Positions 47,501 to 58,032 of a DNA stretch of 64,000 nucleotides are shown piece after piece. Location: assembly GCF_042453785.1 (NCBI RefSeq), contig NC_091670.1, positions 37,025,501-37,089,500 on the forward strand, given 5' to 3'. The stretch is from Malus domestica (Eukaryota; Streptophyta; Magnoliopsida; Rosales; Rosaceae). A program made the position numbers and the translations under genes. The notes under the pieces were generated by a model, which made no database searches, was not told the origin of the DNA, and worked only from the letters and a program-made list of their open reading frames with translations. How positions within the stretch are numbered: position 1 is the stretch's first letter; each line of letters starts with the position of its first letter.

Positions 47501-47840
47501 CGACATCGATCAATATGTAGCTGTGGTTACCATCGCTTCCGCAACGATCAATCAAAAGCGACGTATTGCACCTGCAAACACAAATCGTTCAAAAGCTGAT
47601 TTTTTTTTTCCCACTTTCCTTCACTTTCTCGGGATACAAACAACCACAAAAAGGCAGATCTAAATCTCAAATTTACCGGTAATTAGGGTTTTGGTCCGGG
47701 GGGATGGAGAGCGCCTGAGCGCAGACGTGGCAGGGATCGGAGGCCTGGATCAGGCACATTGCGTTGGGAACGGAGCCGGAGCACCCGGTTCCGAGAAAGA
47801 TCAGCGCCGATCGACCGCCGTCTTGGTTCCCGGCCGCCAT
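38553..47840 (-). CDS. Metallo-beta-lactamase-fold hydrolase (9 exons, 314 aa)
   Basis: Coding exons on the minus strand: 47840-47677, 47571-47436, 40636-40509, 40143-39996, 39906-39801, 39084-39026, 38934-38899, 38819-38710, 38610-38553. All junctions are GT-AG, with a frame of 945 bases to TGA. The start MAAGNQDGG precedes a strand '[14 protein letters not shown]'. The metal-binding HxHxD motif is 'THEHAD' (about residue 103). Later landmarks are '[11 protein letters not shown]', '[10 protein letters not shown]', 'LLILDTLY' and '[12 protein letters not shown]', with a conserved end '[12 protein letters not shown]'. The family is PhnP-like; plant members are named Metallo-hydrolase/oxidoreductase (At1g30300 from memory) and have no settled substrate. 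Intron 2 is 6,799 bases because of a Copia insertion. The coding exons remain intact. Confidence 0.88.
41475..41655 (+). repeat. Copia 5' LTR
   Basis: A 181-bp LTR ending CTACA just before the primer-binding site. It contains 'GGCTATATATATTCTTGTGT', a likely TATA region. Confidence 0.88.
41973..46299 (+). pseudogene. Copia gag-pol, one frame with 12 premature stops
   Basis: From 42064 to 46299 a single reading frame runs for 1,412 codons without a net frameshift. It is cut by 12 stops, starting at 42628, 43408, 43441, 43609, 43900, 44008, 44296, 44767, 45106, 45682, 45799 and 45901. The likely original ATG at 41973 is in another frame, so one small indel lies near 42060. Visible in order: gag helix region, CCHC zinc knuckle (42964-43005), Asp-Ser-Gly protease site (about 43111), integrase HHCC and DDE regions (about 43530-44260), reverse transcriptase with YVDD (45307-45318) and RNase H (about 45690-46140). 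It cannot make pol proteins. It is described as a dead copy only. Confidence 0.9.
46269..47388 (+). repeat. Copia 3' LTR, split by the hAT-like element
   Basis: The LTR parts are 46269-46404 and 47343-47388. Removing 46405-47342 (the element plus one copy of its 8-bp duplication) leaves an LTR of the same length as the 5' copy. Confidence 0.88.
46405..47334. mobile_element. hAT-like non-autonomous element (930 bp) inserted in the Copia 3' LTR
   Basis: An 8-bp duplication, GTACTGTC, flanks it (46397-46404 and 47335-47342), the hAT hallmark. The ends TAGGGATGGGTTC and, on the complement, TATGGTGGGTTC are inverted repeats. Sub-terminal regions are full of 'CGGTTCGGTT' and 'AATCGAACCG' motifs in opposite orientation. 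It has no transposase frame. It must be younger than the Copia insertion. Confidence 0.88.
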
Positions 47841-48283
47841 TGGGGTCTCCTACACGGAAGACAAGGGTTTCGGTCTTTGGGGGCGAGGGAGGGAGAGAGA
47901 GGAAGAGCGAGAGAACTGGCGAAGAGGGAATGAAGAAATGAATCCGGGAATATTTGGGGCGACAAGGCCCGGGAAATGTTAACGGTTACGTAGAGTGGGT
48001 ATTTGTCTACGTGGCCGAGATCTATTGGTTCCTGTTGTTTCCAAGGGTGGTGGGTTGGAGAAATATGAATGGCAAAATGCGAGTTCGATACCACGTTATA
48101 ATGTCGGCGCATTAAAAAATTAACCTTTTCTTTTCTGTTACTGTTGAAGAGCACCATGAGATTTTAATCTAGATACTGCCATAAAAAAAATGATAAATTA
48201 ATGTGATAAAGAGAAATTTTTTATATTAAATTTCAACAAACTAAGAAAGTCACAACTAAAATCGATTTTTATATTGTAATTAA
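47841..48283. other. 5' flank of the metallo-hydrolase gene
   Basis: GC-rich near the minus-strand start at 47840 with a GA-rich tract (47885-47940), then AT-rich up to the fold-back element. Likely the hydrolase promoter and leader. Confidence 0.45.
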
Positions 48284-48292
48284 AATTATTTT

Positions 48293-49687
48293 GAGTAAAC
48301 TGTCATTTAACCCCCTAAACTATCACGTCAGTGTCAATTTCCCCCCTGAACTATTTTTTCAGCCAATTGACCCCCTAAACTATGTTAAAGTGGCCAATTG
48401 ACCCCCTACCGTTAAGTATCTTTAACTTCATCCAATTTTCTGTTAGAAAGTGTCATGTGCTTGGCACATGACCACCTTTTTACATTTTATGTCTAAATCT
48501 TTACAAAGAAAACATATAAAACAAATATTAAAAAAAAAACATACAAACCCTAAACTTAATCATTCAAAATAATAGAAAAAGTAAGGCTTTTTATATTAAC
48601 AACCCACAAAATGTTGAATGCACCCCATATTAAAATTTAATATTAAATGACTTATTAACTCCACTATGCAATGACAATTTTGACCTTATTAGGTTTAAAA
48701 AAAAATTTATAAATACACCACAAATCACTTTTAGCGTATTATTTATCTTCTCAACTATTAAAACCCTCTCATCCTCCATTGTTGAACAAAACCCTAACCA
48801 ATGAAACTACAAACATGTTGATTGAGAAAAATTGTTTTTGACGAATGAAACACGAAATCGATGTTTCTGAAGCTTCACATAAGGTAAGACTTCACATTTT
48901 TCATTGTTTTAGTGATTTCGATGACATCGATAATGATTTAATCTTGCATTTGCTGCATTATTCAAACTTCTATATTCATATTCATATTCATCTTTTAGGG
49001 TTCATATTGAAAAATAATGTAGCAAACACAAGATTAAATAATTATCGATGTCATCGAAATCACTAAAACAATGAAAAATGTGAAGTCTTACCTCATGTGA
49101 AGCTTCAGAAACATCGATTTCGCGTTTCATTCGTCAAAAACAATTTTTCTCAGTCAACATGTTTGTAGTTTCATTGGTTAGGGTTTTGTTCAACAATGGA
49201 GGATGTGAGTGTTTTGATAGTTGAGAAGATAAATAATACACTAAAAGTGATTTGGGGTGTATTTATAAAATTTTAGTTTTTAAAAAACCTAATAAGGTCA
49301 AAATTGACATTGCATAGTAGAGTAAATAAGTCATTTAATATTAAATTTTAATATGGGGTGCATTCAACATTTTGTGGGGTTAATATAAAAAGCCTTACTT
49401 TTTCTATTATTTTGAATGATTAAGTTTAGGGTTTGTATGTTTTTTTTTTTAATATTTGTTTTATATGTTTTCTTTGTAAAGATTTAGACATAAAATGTAA
49501 AAAGATGGTCATGTGCCAAGCACATGACACTTTCTAACAGAAAATTGGATGGAGTTAAAGATACTTAACGGTAGGGGGTCAATTGGCCACTTTAACATAG
49601 TTTAGGGGGTCAATTGGCCAAAAAAATAGTTCATGAGGGAAATTGACACTGACGTGATAGTTTAGGGGGTTAAATGACAGTTTACTC
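48293..49687. mobile_element. Long fold-back element, 1,395 bp, arms about 650 bp, Mutator-like
   Basis: The left arm (from GAGTAAACTGTCATTTAACC) returns as its near-exact complement in the right arm (to GGTTAAATGACAGTTTACTC). The two meet around 48990, with about 60-80 unpaired bases containing TATTCATATTCATATTCAT. A perfect 9-bp duplication, AATTATTTT, flanks it (48284-48292 and 49688-49696), as expected of Mutator-type transposition. Copies of an 'AATTGACCCCCTAAACTAT'-like motif repeat in each arm. No transposase frame. A transcript crossing it would fold into a very long hairpin. Confidence 0.92.
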
Positions 49688-49696
49688 AATTATTTT

Positions 49697-50203
49697 TATA
49701 TGTATGGTTTAAAGATCCTCGAATGTCACTTCTATAACTCAGTCATCCTCTTTTTTTTTTTTTTTTTTTTTAATACTTTAGAAAACAGGAATAGTGGGTT
49801 GTAAAAACTTTTAGGGCGGTTTGATGAGTCGGATAAAATAGATTGTGTACTTGTAATTCATGTCGAGCAACGAGTTACAAAACCCTTGTTACCTTGGATT
49901 TGAAATCTCAAATAGTATCTCATCCGTAATGTTGTTTACTCACATCAAATGGTAATAAAGATTCAAATCTATTTTAATTGATCATATCGCATCCTAATTT
50001 GCCCGCTAAATATGCCTTTAAGGGGAAATGTAAAACGATATGGGCTCAAAAGAATATGGATATTGCTGTGGACGGGCCTGGGTTGAGAGTGAGACAATAG
50101 CCCACCATCGATACGCCGTCGTCCCGCCCACCCACGCGGCTTTTCCTCCTCCTGCACAATAAACACCCAAACGAAAACACCATTTCTACTCATTAATCTC
50201 GAA
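49697..50203. other. Upstream region of the PPR gene
   Basis: AT-rich with a poly(T) tract at about 49751-49772. G+C rises from about 50060. The PPR promoter and leader should lie here. No gene is visible. Confidence 0.4.
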
Positions 50204-52786
50204 TTGTTTCCACTCATATTTTCTTCACATTTCAGAGCTTCTGCAGCAACTGCAATGCTCTCTGGTCGTAGCCGTTGCGTTAGAACTGTTGGAACTCGCG
50301 TCGGACCTCATAACTCTACTACCGGAAAGGCGCTTGCCTGTGAGCCCACTAGCCATTTTCCTGGGCACCCATTGATCTTCGCCGAGCTCGCTGCATTTTT
50401 CTCATCGTTTTCCTCGAGAAACTCCGACCCAGGTTCTGGTTTTAGCTCTGAATTCAAAGCTCGTTCTTTTGATATTGATGGTTTGGGAGATTCAAGTAAT
50501 GGGTATGATAGAGCTAGGAAAATGGGTTCTGAAAATTTCGGGGATTTGAGTCTCTTAGGGAGTAGGAAGAATGGTTGCGATAATGATCAGAGCAAAAAGT
50601 TTGGTATTTTTTATGACATTGAAGGGTCTGATGGTGGAGAAGAAGAGAGTAGCGGTGATGAGGATGATGACGGTGGTGGTGGTGGTGATGGGGATTTAAC
50701 GGTGTTGGATTCGTCGAATCGGGTTCACGAAAAAGGCGAAAACTTTAGGAGAGTTGATGGATATGAAGAGGAATTCAGGCATCCATTGGTGAGAGAGGTT
50801 TGTAGGTTAATTGAGTTTAGGTCAGGTTGGAGCCCTAAGCTTGAAGGGGAATTAAAGAACTTGTTAAGAAGCTTGAAGCCGAGGCAAGTTTGCGCCGTGT
50901 TGAAGTCTCAGAGTGATGAGAGAGTTGCTTTGAAGTTTTTCTATTGGGCTGATAGGCAGTGGAGGTATAAGCATCGCCCAGTTGTGTACTATGCAATGCT
51001 TGAGGTGTTAAGCAAGACTAAGTTGTGTCAAGGTGCTAAGAGGGTTCTCCGTCTTATGGCACGTAGAGGAATTGAGCGTAGCCCTGAAGCTTTTGGTTGT
51101 GTGATGGTGTCTTATAGCAGGGCGGGCAAGTTGAGGCATGCCCTGCGTGTGCTGACATTGATGCAGAAGGCCGGAGTTGAGCTTAATGTGTCAATGTGCA
51201 ACACTGCAATTCATGTTTTGGTGATGGGGAATAAGTTGGAGAAGGCTTTGAGGGTGTTGGAAAGGATGCAACTTGTTGGAATTACACCAGATGTTGTCAC
51301 CTATAATTGCTTGATAAAGGGGTATTGTGATGTGCATCGCGTCCAGGATGCATTGGAGCTGATTGATGAAATGCCGAAAAGAGGGTGCGTGCCGGATAAA
51401 GTTAGTTACTATACTGTGATGGGTTTCCTCTGTAAGGAGAATAGGGTCGAAGAAGTGAGGGGATTGATGGAGAAGATGATTAAGGACAGTGGATTGTTAC
51501 CGGACCAGGTCACTTATAATAATCTTGTCCATGTGCTTTCTAAGCACGGTTATGGAGATGAGGCTCTTGAGTTTTTAAGGGAAGCTGAAGAGAGGGGACT
51601 TAGGTTTGATAAGGTTGGGTATAGTGCAATAGTTCATTCATTCTGTAAGGACGGTAGGATTGATAAGGCAAAAGAAATTGTGAATGAAATGTTCTCAAAA
51701 GGTTGCACTCCGGATGTTGTAACATACACTGCTGTTCTTGATGGGTATTGCCGGCTTGGGAAGGTGGATCAAGCTAAAAAGATGCTTCAACACATGTACA
51801 AGCATGGTTGCAGGCCTAATACCGTATCATATACAGCCTTATTAAACGGGCTTTGTCGTAGTCAAAACTCATTAGAGGCAAGAGAGATGATGAAAGTGAG
51901 TGAGGAAGAATGGTGGACTCCGAATGCCATCACTTATAGTGTTGTGATGCATGGGTTCCGTAGGGAAGGGAAATTAGTTGAGGCTTGTGATATCGTCAGA
52001 GAGATGGTTAATATGGGTTTTTTCCCAAACCCAGTTGAAATTAATTTACTAATTCAGTCTCTTTGCCGAGAAGGGAAGATAACTGAGGCTAAACGTTTCA
52101 TGGAGGAGTGTCTAAGTAAGGGATGTGCAGTTAATGTTATAAATTTTACAACTGTGATTCATGGATATTGTCAAAAGGATGACTTGGACGCTGCTTTGTC
52201 ATTGCTTGATGACATGTATCTGAGCAACAAACACCCAGACACGGTCACTTATACAACAGTGATCCATGCGTTGGGAAAGAATGGTCGAATACAAGAGGCG
52301 ACCGAACTTATGAAGAAGATGCTGGGTAAAGGGTTGGATCCGACTCCAGTAACATACAGGACAGTCATCCACTGGTATTGTCAAATGGGTAAGGTTGACG
52401 AGTTATTACAATTATTGGAGAAGATGTTCTTAAGACAAAATTGCAAAACAGCATATAATCAAGTGATTGAGAAGCTTTGTAGTTTTGGGAACCTTGAGGA
52501 GGCTGATAAACTATTAGGTAAGGTGTTGAGAACAGCTTCTAGAGTCGATGCTAAGACGTGCCATTCTCTTATGGGTGGTTACTTAAGAAAAGGGGATCCT
52601 CTGTCAGCATACAAAGTGGCTTGTCGAATGTTCAACCGGAATCTTATTCCTGATTTAAAGTTATGTGAGAAGGTGACCAAGAGACTGATGTTAGATGGAA
52701 ACTCCAAAGAGGCAGACAACCTAATGTTACGTTTTGTTGAGCGTGGATGCATATCAAACCAATATCAGGAACATTTGCAAAGCTAA
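50204..52786 (+). CDS. Pentatricopeptide repeat (P-class) protein, intronless, 860 aa
   Basis: One open frame of 861 codons including stop. A second in-frame ATG at 50255 begins 'MLSGRSRCVRTVG', a basic, Ser/Arg-rich start that looks like an organelle presequence and may be the real start (843 aa). Residues about 125-160 are acidic with a Gly run. The conserved body starts near residue 193 ('HPLVREVCRLIE') and consists of about fifteen tandem 35-residue PPR motifs, such as 'PDVVTYNCLIKGYC' and 'PDVVTYTAVLDGYCRLGKV'. No E, DYW or SMR domain follows, so it is P-class. Such proteins bind organelle RNA in mitochondria or chloroplasts and promote processing, stability or translation. The counterpart appears to be At1g30290 (recall). 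It diverges from the hydrolase gene across the fold-back element. Confidence 0.92.
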   Translation: MFPLIFSSHFRASAATAMLSGRSRCVRTVGTRVGPHNSTTGKALACEPTSHFPGHPLIFAELAAFFSSFSSRNSDPGSGFSSEFKARSFDIDGLGDSSNGYDRARKMGSENFGDLSLLGSRKNGCDNDQSKKFGIFYDIEGSDGGEEESSGDEDDDGGGGGDGDLTVLDSSNRVHEKGENFRRVDGYEEEFRHPLVREVCRLIEFRSGWSPKLEGELKNLLRSLKPRQVCAVLKSQSDERVALKFFYWADRQWRYKHRPVVYYAMLEVLSKTKLCQGAKRVLRLMARRGIERSPEAFGCVMVSYSRAGKLRHALRVLTLMQKAGVELNVSMCNTAIHVLVMGNKLEKALRVLERMQLVGITPDVVTYNCLIKGYCDVHRVQDALELIDEMPKRGCVPDKVSYYTVMGFLCKENRVEEVRGLMEKMIKDSGLLPDQVTYNNLVHVLSKHGYGDEALEFLREAEERGLRFDKVGYSAIVHSFCKDGRIDKAKEIVNEMFSKGCTPDVVTYTAVLDGYCRLGKVDQAKKMLQHMYKHGCRPNTVSYTALLNGLCRSQNSLEAREMMKVSEEEWWTPNAITYSVVMHGFRREGKLVEACDIVREMVNMGFFPNPVEINLLIQSLCREGKITEAKRFMEECLSKGCAVNVINFTTVIHGYCQKDDLDAALSLLDDMYLSNKHPDTVTYTTVIHALGKNGRIQEATELMKKMLGKGLDPTPVTYRTVIHWYCQMGKVDELLQLLEKMFLRQNCKTAYNQVIEKLCSFGNLEEADKLLGKVLRTASRVDAKTCHSLMGGYLRKGDPLSAYKVACRMFNRNLIPDLKLCEKVTKRLMLDGNSKEADNLMLRFVERGCISNQYQEHLQS

Positions 52787-55700
52787 AGAGAACCGTTCTG
52801 AGATCAGACTGCAAGAAGTATCGTTTCTCTCCATACAGCATCATCTGCTGCTGATGTTCTCTCATGAAGGGCTTTAGTATGGTAGGGCCTTCTTATCTTT
52901 ATTGGTTTCTCAATCGTATAATGTCTCCGTATTTTCCTAGCTTTCTTCTCTATCTGAAGAATGTGAACTTATCTTGTATATTCATGAAATGTAATTGAGT
53001 ATGGCCTTGGATAGGGAAGTCGTTTACTTGACCCCAGTGAACTAGTCAAGAGAGGCGTATGCACTAACCCTAGAGCCTCTGTGTCCCTTATGCAATTGCA
53101 GTAAGAAAACTCGCAAGAGTGGAGCTACATGTATCTTCCACAGCTGATGCTTTCAGAGACGTGCTTTTGTGAGCTTTCGGTGAATGGCTTCGTTTGAGTG
53201 TTTAATTTACTCTGAATAACTTCGAGCACCTAGCAAATAGAAACTACAAGTGTAACAGGTGCAGGCCTAGTCTTTTAAACGCGTGCTTGAATTATTATTG
53301 CGCCAAAATGTGTGGTACTTCAATGTTTGGAAACAAAGGAAGCTTATGTGGCTAAAAGTTGATGCAGATCTTCTTTTCCAGTGAATGGAATATAAGATTC
53401 CACAAGAAATGGAACCAAACTTCTCATAATGGTGCAACTCCTAAGAGCTGATTAGCGGAGATTAGGCGACTTAATTTTGAAGAGGGATCCGTTGATTTTT
53501 CTGTCTCGATCAATCCAAAAGGGTTTCCCGGCTGCAACAGAATGGTTTCTTCTTTACTGTGACCCATCAAACGTTATCTCATTATTGAATATCGACATTC
53601 AGTGCAACTATGTTGTGGGGCTTCACTTTTGCATTATTTGAAGAGATAAAACAATGGCTGCTTGACAGCCCATCCGCTGCCAAAGATTCTACTGTTGCAA
53701 GCATAAGCAGCTTAGTATCTCATTCAGCTCTGTGAGTAGCCTTTGTTTACTGCTGCTGTATATTCTTAAACTTCTGTAGCATTACTATGTTGATTAGTGC
53801 ATTATTTGAGCTACCTGTTGAAACTTGTGGAACTAAAACACTTGCGTTTAGTTTCTGCCCATGTCGTCTCCTGCCATGTAAAATATCAGAGACTGAGTTC
53901 TTTCTTGTTCGAAGTATGCCTGTCTTGTGGATTCTGTTGTGAAACGTGTCCGGTCTTTACCGTATATTTGTCCCTAAGAATGCACAAACGTTTGTTTCGT
54001 AGTATGTAGTATGTAGTATGTAGTGCCTTGATTTGGTATATATTTTCATTCATTTCCTTGGATGCTGCTTGCATTGGGGAACATGTTACCGCTTGCGGAA
54101 GTAAAAGTCCATATGTTACATGCTTAATGCATAAAATCATCAGAGCGTAGCTTTTGGTTTTTTCGGGTTTTTCCAACGTGATGGTCAGTAATCGCGTGTG
54201 CACTACGTCTGCACCAGTACGTTTGCTTCTTCTTCCTCCTTTTTCTGGAGATGTTTATCTTGGATTGATGAATTTACTTTCGTTTCATGGCAGATTGAAA
54301 ACGTCTTAAAATTGTTGTAAACTGAAATAGAAAGGAACGAAGTTACCAAAAAATGTAGAACCCTGGAGTGGTGAATGATTCTTGGGATAAGTCACGGACT
54401 AAGTCGCTCTCTTTAAGACGTTTCGCGGCTCTGCCCAAAGTGTGCAACCAGTTCACAAACACCACGTCGTCCCCAGGATAAAATAGCCCAGAACCTTCTT
54501 CTTCTGATAGGTTCTTCCTTGCACAATGAAAGAACCTTCGAACTCACATCTTTTCTATATGTTGCTTTCAGAACTTAATTTTAAAAAAGAATAAGATGTT
54601 GTTTCTTTTTCTCCTCTTTCTTTTCTTCGAAACAGGGAACATATATATATGCAAGACAATTAAATATACGTTTCAAATTTTTGATATTCAAGGGCTTGAA
54701 AATCTTTAATAATAAAAACTGAAGAAACCAAAACTATCAAATAAAAAATGTACATATTCAAACCTAACAAAAGGAACGTACAGGACCTAATCTTCTTCTC
54801 TATTCAGAGAAGGAATCCCACCATTTAACTTTCTTACGTTTCAAAAGTAGTGGATGAGATTACTCCTCATCAAAAGGTAGGATTAAATACAATTTAGGTT
54901 ATATATATATATATATATGTTTAATGATTGTAATAAGTCCAAATATAAATACCACAACGAACAAAAACATAGCAATTAAAATATTTAAATAAAAACATAT
55001 TTACTCCAACAATGTTTCATATTTTCGTGCCTGGCCGGCTCGATTGCTGCTTCTCTAGTCGATGTAATACGAAACTGAACGGGACAATGGCATCTGATCT
55101 TTCAACTATTTTCCCGTTTGAAGTACTTCAAAAGAAGCGATGCTGCAGAACTTGACACACTAAACAGCAAGACGTCTCCTACAGTACACCGGTGTAAGTG
55201 ATGCACCGGAACTACGAACGTCCACTGCAGCGATGCATCCCACATGCCGTTGCATTGCAGAATTTTCGCAGCAAAACTGACGACCATATGTGTGATAAAG
55301 CTGATTTGAGCAACTTAGCCAGTTGTTTACAGTGAGCGCTAGAATAATTAAGGGGCGCATAATTGATGAAGCTTGAAGAGGCTGACATTATTGTGCCTAA
55401 AATATTAAAATGGATTGAAGGTGGCCCTTCAAAGGACTACTTATATTATTGTACCTACAACGGATAAGACCCCTTCCGTGTCTTCTCGCTCCTGTTGAGA
55501 TGGCACACATAAGGGTGTGCATTTCCGTTGTAAGTAAGTCACTTTGCCTTCAAATACACGTTTACATTAAAGAAAATGCAGTTAACCGCACTATATAATC
55601 ATTCTATTTTCAGTCATGTATGTTAAGTATAAACCCATGTGGCCAAAAGTCTCAAATTTTTCAGAAAGATTCTTAAGTTGAACCGCATATGTAATGCAAA

Positions 55701-55890
55701 AAGGGAAAAAGACGTAAAAAAGGGCCATCAAAGTGCTTTTCATGATTGCTTTCCTTTAATTATTTTATTCCAATATTCCATTCCCTTCCCCCTGTTACTG
55801 ATTTTTTTTAATCATACATGACAACAAATCTTTGATGTTGAACGAGAATATTAGTCAATTATTATCCACACTTAATACTTTCATTTTTTT
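52787..55890. other. Intergenic, PPR 3' side; no other gene recognised
   Basis: The first few hundred bases should hold the PPR 3' untranslated region. Frames of up to 105 codons at 53797-54203 (both strands) and 55102-55360 lack family likeness. A tiny tandem repeat TAGTATG lies at about 54000-54022 and an AT microsatellite at 54900-54919. Confidence 0.4.
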
Positions 55891-56042
55891 AGGAAAACTA
55901 ATAAAAAAAGCTTTAAAACTTTAAGTTTTAATTAAAATGACAAAATTGTGTTGTAAGTGAATAGTACCATGAGTGACTTTTTAGAGTAAAAATATCATTT
56001 TCGTTAAAGTTAACAGTACCATGAGTGTTTCGTTAAAACTCC
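55891..56042 (+). mobile_element. MITE family A, copy 3 (diverged)
   Basis: AGGAAAACTAATAAAAAA through GTGAATAGTACCATGAGTGA to GTTAAAACTCCTC, aligning along its length to 12224-12380 with more mismatches than the other copies. Confidence 0.75.
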
Positions 56043-57414
56043 TCTTTGTTTTTTTTCTTCTAAACTTCTCTTCCCTTCCTCTCTTGAGTGGAAGAGACTT
56101 TTCAATGTGCCCAGAACACAGAGCGCTACATTAAGTGTAATAATACAATTGGTTGGAAACTTGAAGAAATTTTTTTTCAACTAATTGTATTATGAAGCTT
56201 GTTATGTCATACTGTGTTTCCTATGCACTGAAAAATTTATCCTTGATTGATAATTAACTTTGAAGTTAATTCTTTGTTTAATTATTAGCATAAAGCATAA
56301 GACATGTAGTAAGTGGTATCATATGATTGGGTTTTGTCCACGCTTCACAAACCGAATTGAGACTTTGAAATTGCACTTATACATACCAAGTTTTGTACTA
56401 GCATAGTCAAAAGTGTTCATTCCACCATGCATACATTGTCAACTACTATTGCCTTTTCAAAAAATAACTAGTTAAGTTAGAGAAAATTTTTGGTATGTTC
56501 TTTTTATTACAATAACTCTCATATTAATTAATAGTATATGGAGTCGATGAGATTCACAAGAATCATACAATACAGAGAATATCATACTTTAACAACAAGT
56601 GTCTTACAAATGATGTAATAGGACAACTATAACTCAAATTTTTTCTCTCGTTAAACTAGATAGCTCTCTACGTCAACACTCAACAAACATTTTCATTTTA
56701 TGTTTTATTGAAGAGAGTTGGTATTAAAAATGTCATTTTAAGCTAATCCCTTATTACGCAACAAAACAGTATATCAAAGCAGGGCATACTCATATTAACT
56801 CTATGATCTAGTGATATAATACTCTTCACTTGAAGTTGAAGGTTTCAAGTTTATCGCACTTGGTAATGAGTTTGATATCTAAATAGTACAACTGGCTTGT
56901 GAGGTTTACCCCCAAATTCGAATCCTAAGTTCTCACTTACTTGATATTAATTAGTTATAAATTAATTAATTAAATTTCTTTTTTGCAAAGGGAATCACTT
57001 ACCAACCAAAGGTGTTAGGTTCGGAAAAATACAAAAATAGTGGGATTCAACAAACATAAGCATAAAACTTACCCAAAATCCAAAAAGAAAAGTTTGGTAA
57101 AAAATGACCTTGGATGATCTTTGTGAGGACAAATTAAGCAATGAATTGCAAACCCCATAAGAAATGAATTTTTCTTTCTTTCCTTCTTTGCGTATCTTAT
57201 TTACTTTTTACTTTTAAATTATATAAATTAAAAAAAATCCATAAATATGTACAAAGAAAGTATAAAAAAAGCGTGTAGAAATTATTTTTTTCTACGAAAT
57301 CAACCGAATTCCCCTCTAATTTCCAGAGAAGCAATGAGCCTGTGTTGTGCATCACACCATCCTTCACACATTACATTTTTGAAGAAAATTGAGGTTCTAG
57401 GGTTTAGAGTTCCT
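56043..57414. other. Intergenic, AT-rich
   Basis: No gene seen. At about 56795-56960 there is a faint plus-strand likeness to SINE family 2 ('GATCTAGTGATATAATACTC' and 'AAATTCGAATCCTAAG'). Confidence 0.4.
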
Positions 57415-57790
57415 TAACGTATGACAAACTTTTGAGCCTAACTCGTAGATTACACTAATCGGATGATGTAGAGCACTTATGATCATTAGACTTCACACAT
57501 GAGACAACTTGCTCTGATACCATAAAAAAGTTGAGATTTCACTATAAAACCAATCGGTAGCTCAATTACTTTTAAGCACATGCAATGTCGTTTCTTTTCT
57601 CGATGTGAGATTTAGTACTCTCAGTGCACATCCTCAAGTGTGACGAATTTGCAAGCCTAACACGTAGACAACACAAATAAGTTAATGTAGATCACGTGTG
57701 ACCGTTGAGCTTCATACATTCATACATGAAACATACCGCGAAGAAAATTAAAATTCCACCATAAAATTAATTGTCAATATAAAAAATATC
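57415..57790 (-). repeat. TRIM-like relic: two diverged direct repeats around a tRNA-Met primer-site-like motif
   Basis: Segments at about 57420-57575 and 57640-57790 match in order: 'GAGCCTAACTCGTAGA'/'AAGCCTAACACGTAGA', 'GATGTAGAGCAC'/'AATGTAGATCAC' and 'TTCAC.ATAAAACCAAT'/'TCCACCATAAAATTAAT'. Between them on the minus strand ATGGTATCAGAGCAAG matches the tRNA-Met primer site of many plant retroelements. This suggests a miniature LTR element, heavily decayed. Confidence 0.45.
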
Positions 57791-58032
57791 CCAAAAACTT
57801 CATATGTAAAATCTCTTCTTTTTCCGACATAGAATTCATAGTAACACATTCCATCATCAACATTTCCAATCATCACAAAACTCATCACATTCATAAAGAA
57901 ATTAGAGGGCCCAACTAACCCCATCCAAAATATAAAAAAGTAGGAGACTTTGTCACAAAGTTCCATTTGTTCATATCATATATATCATACGATCTCTTCT
58001 TCCTTCTTCTGTATATATAATCCGCCGGAAAA

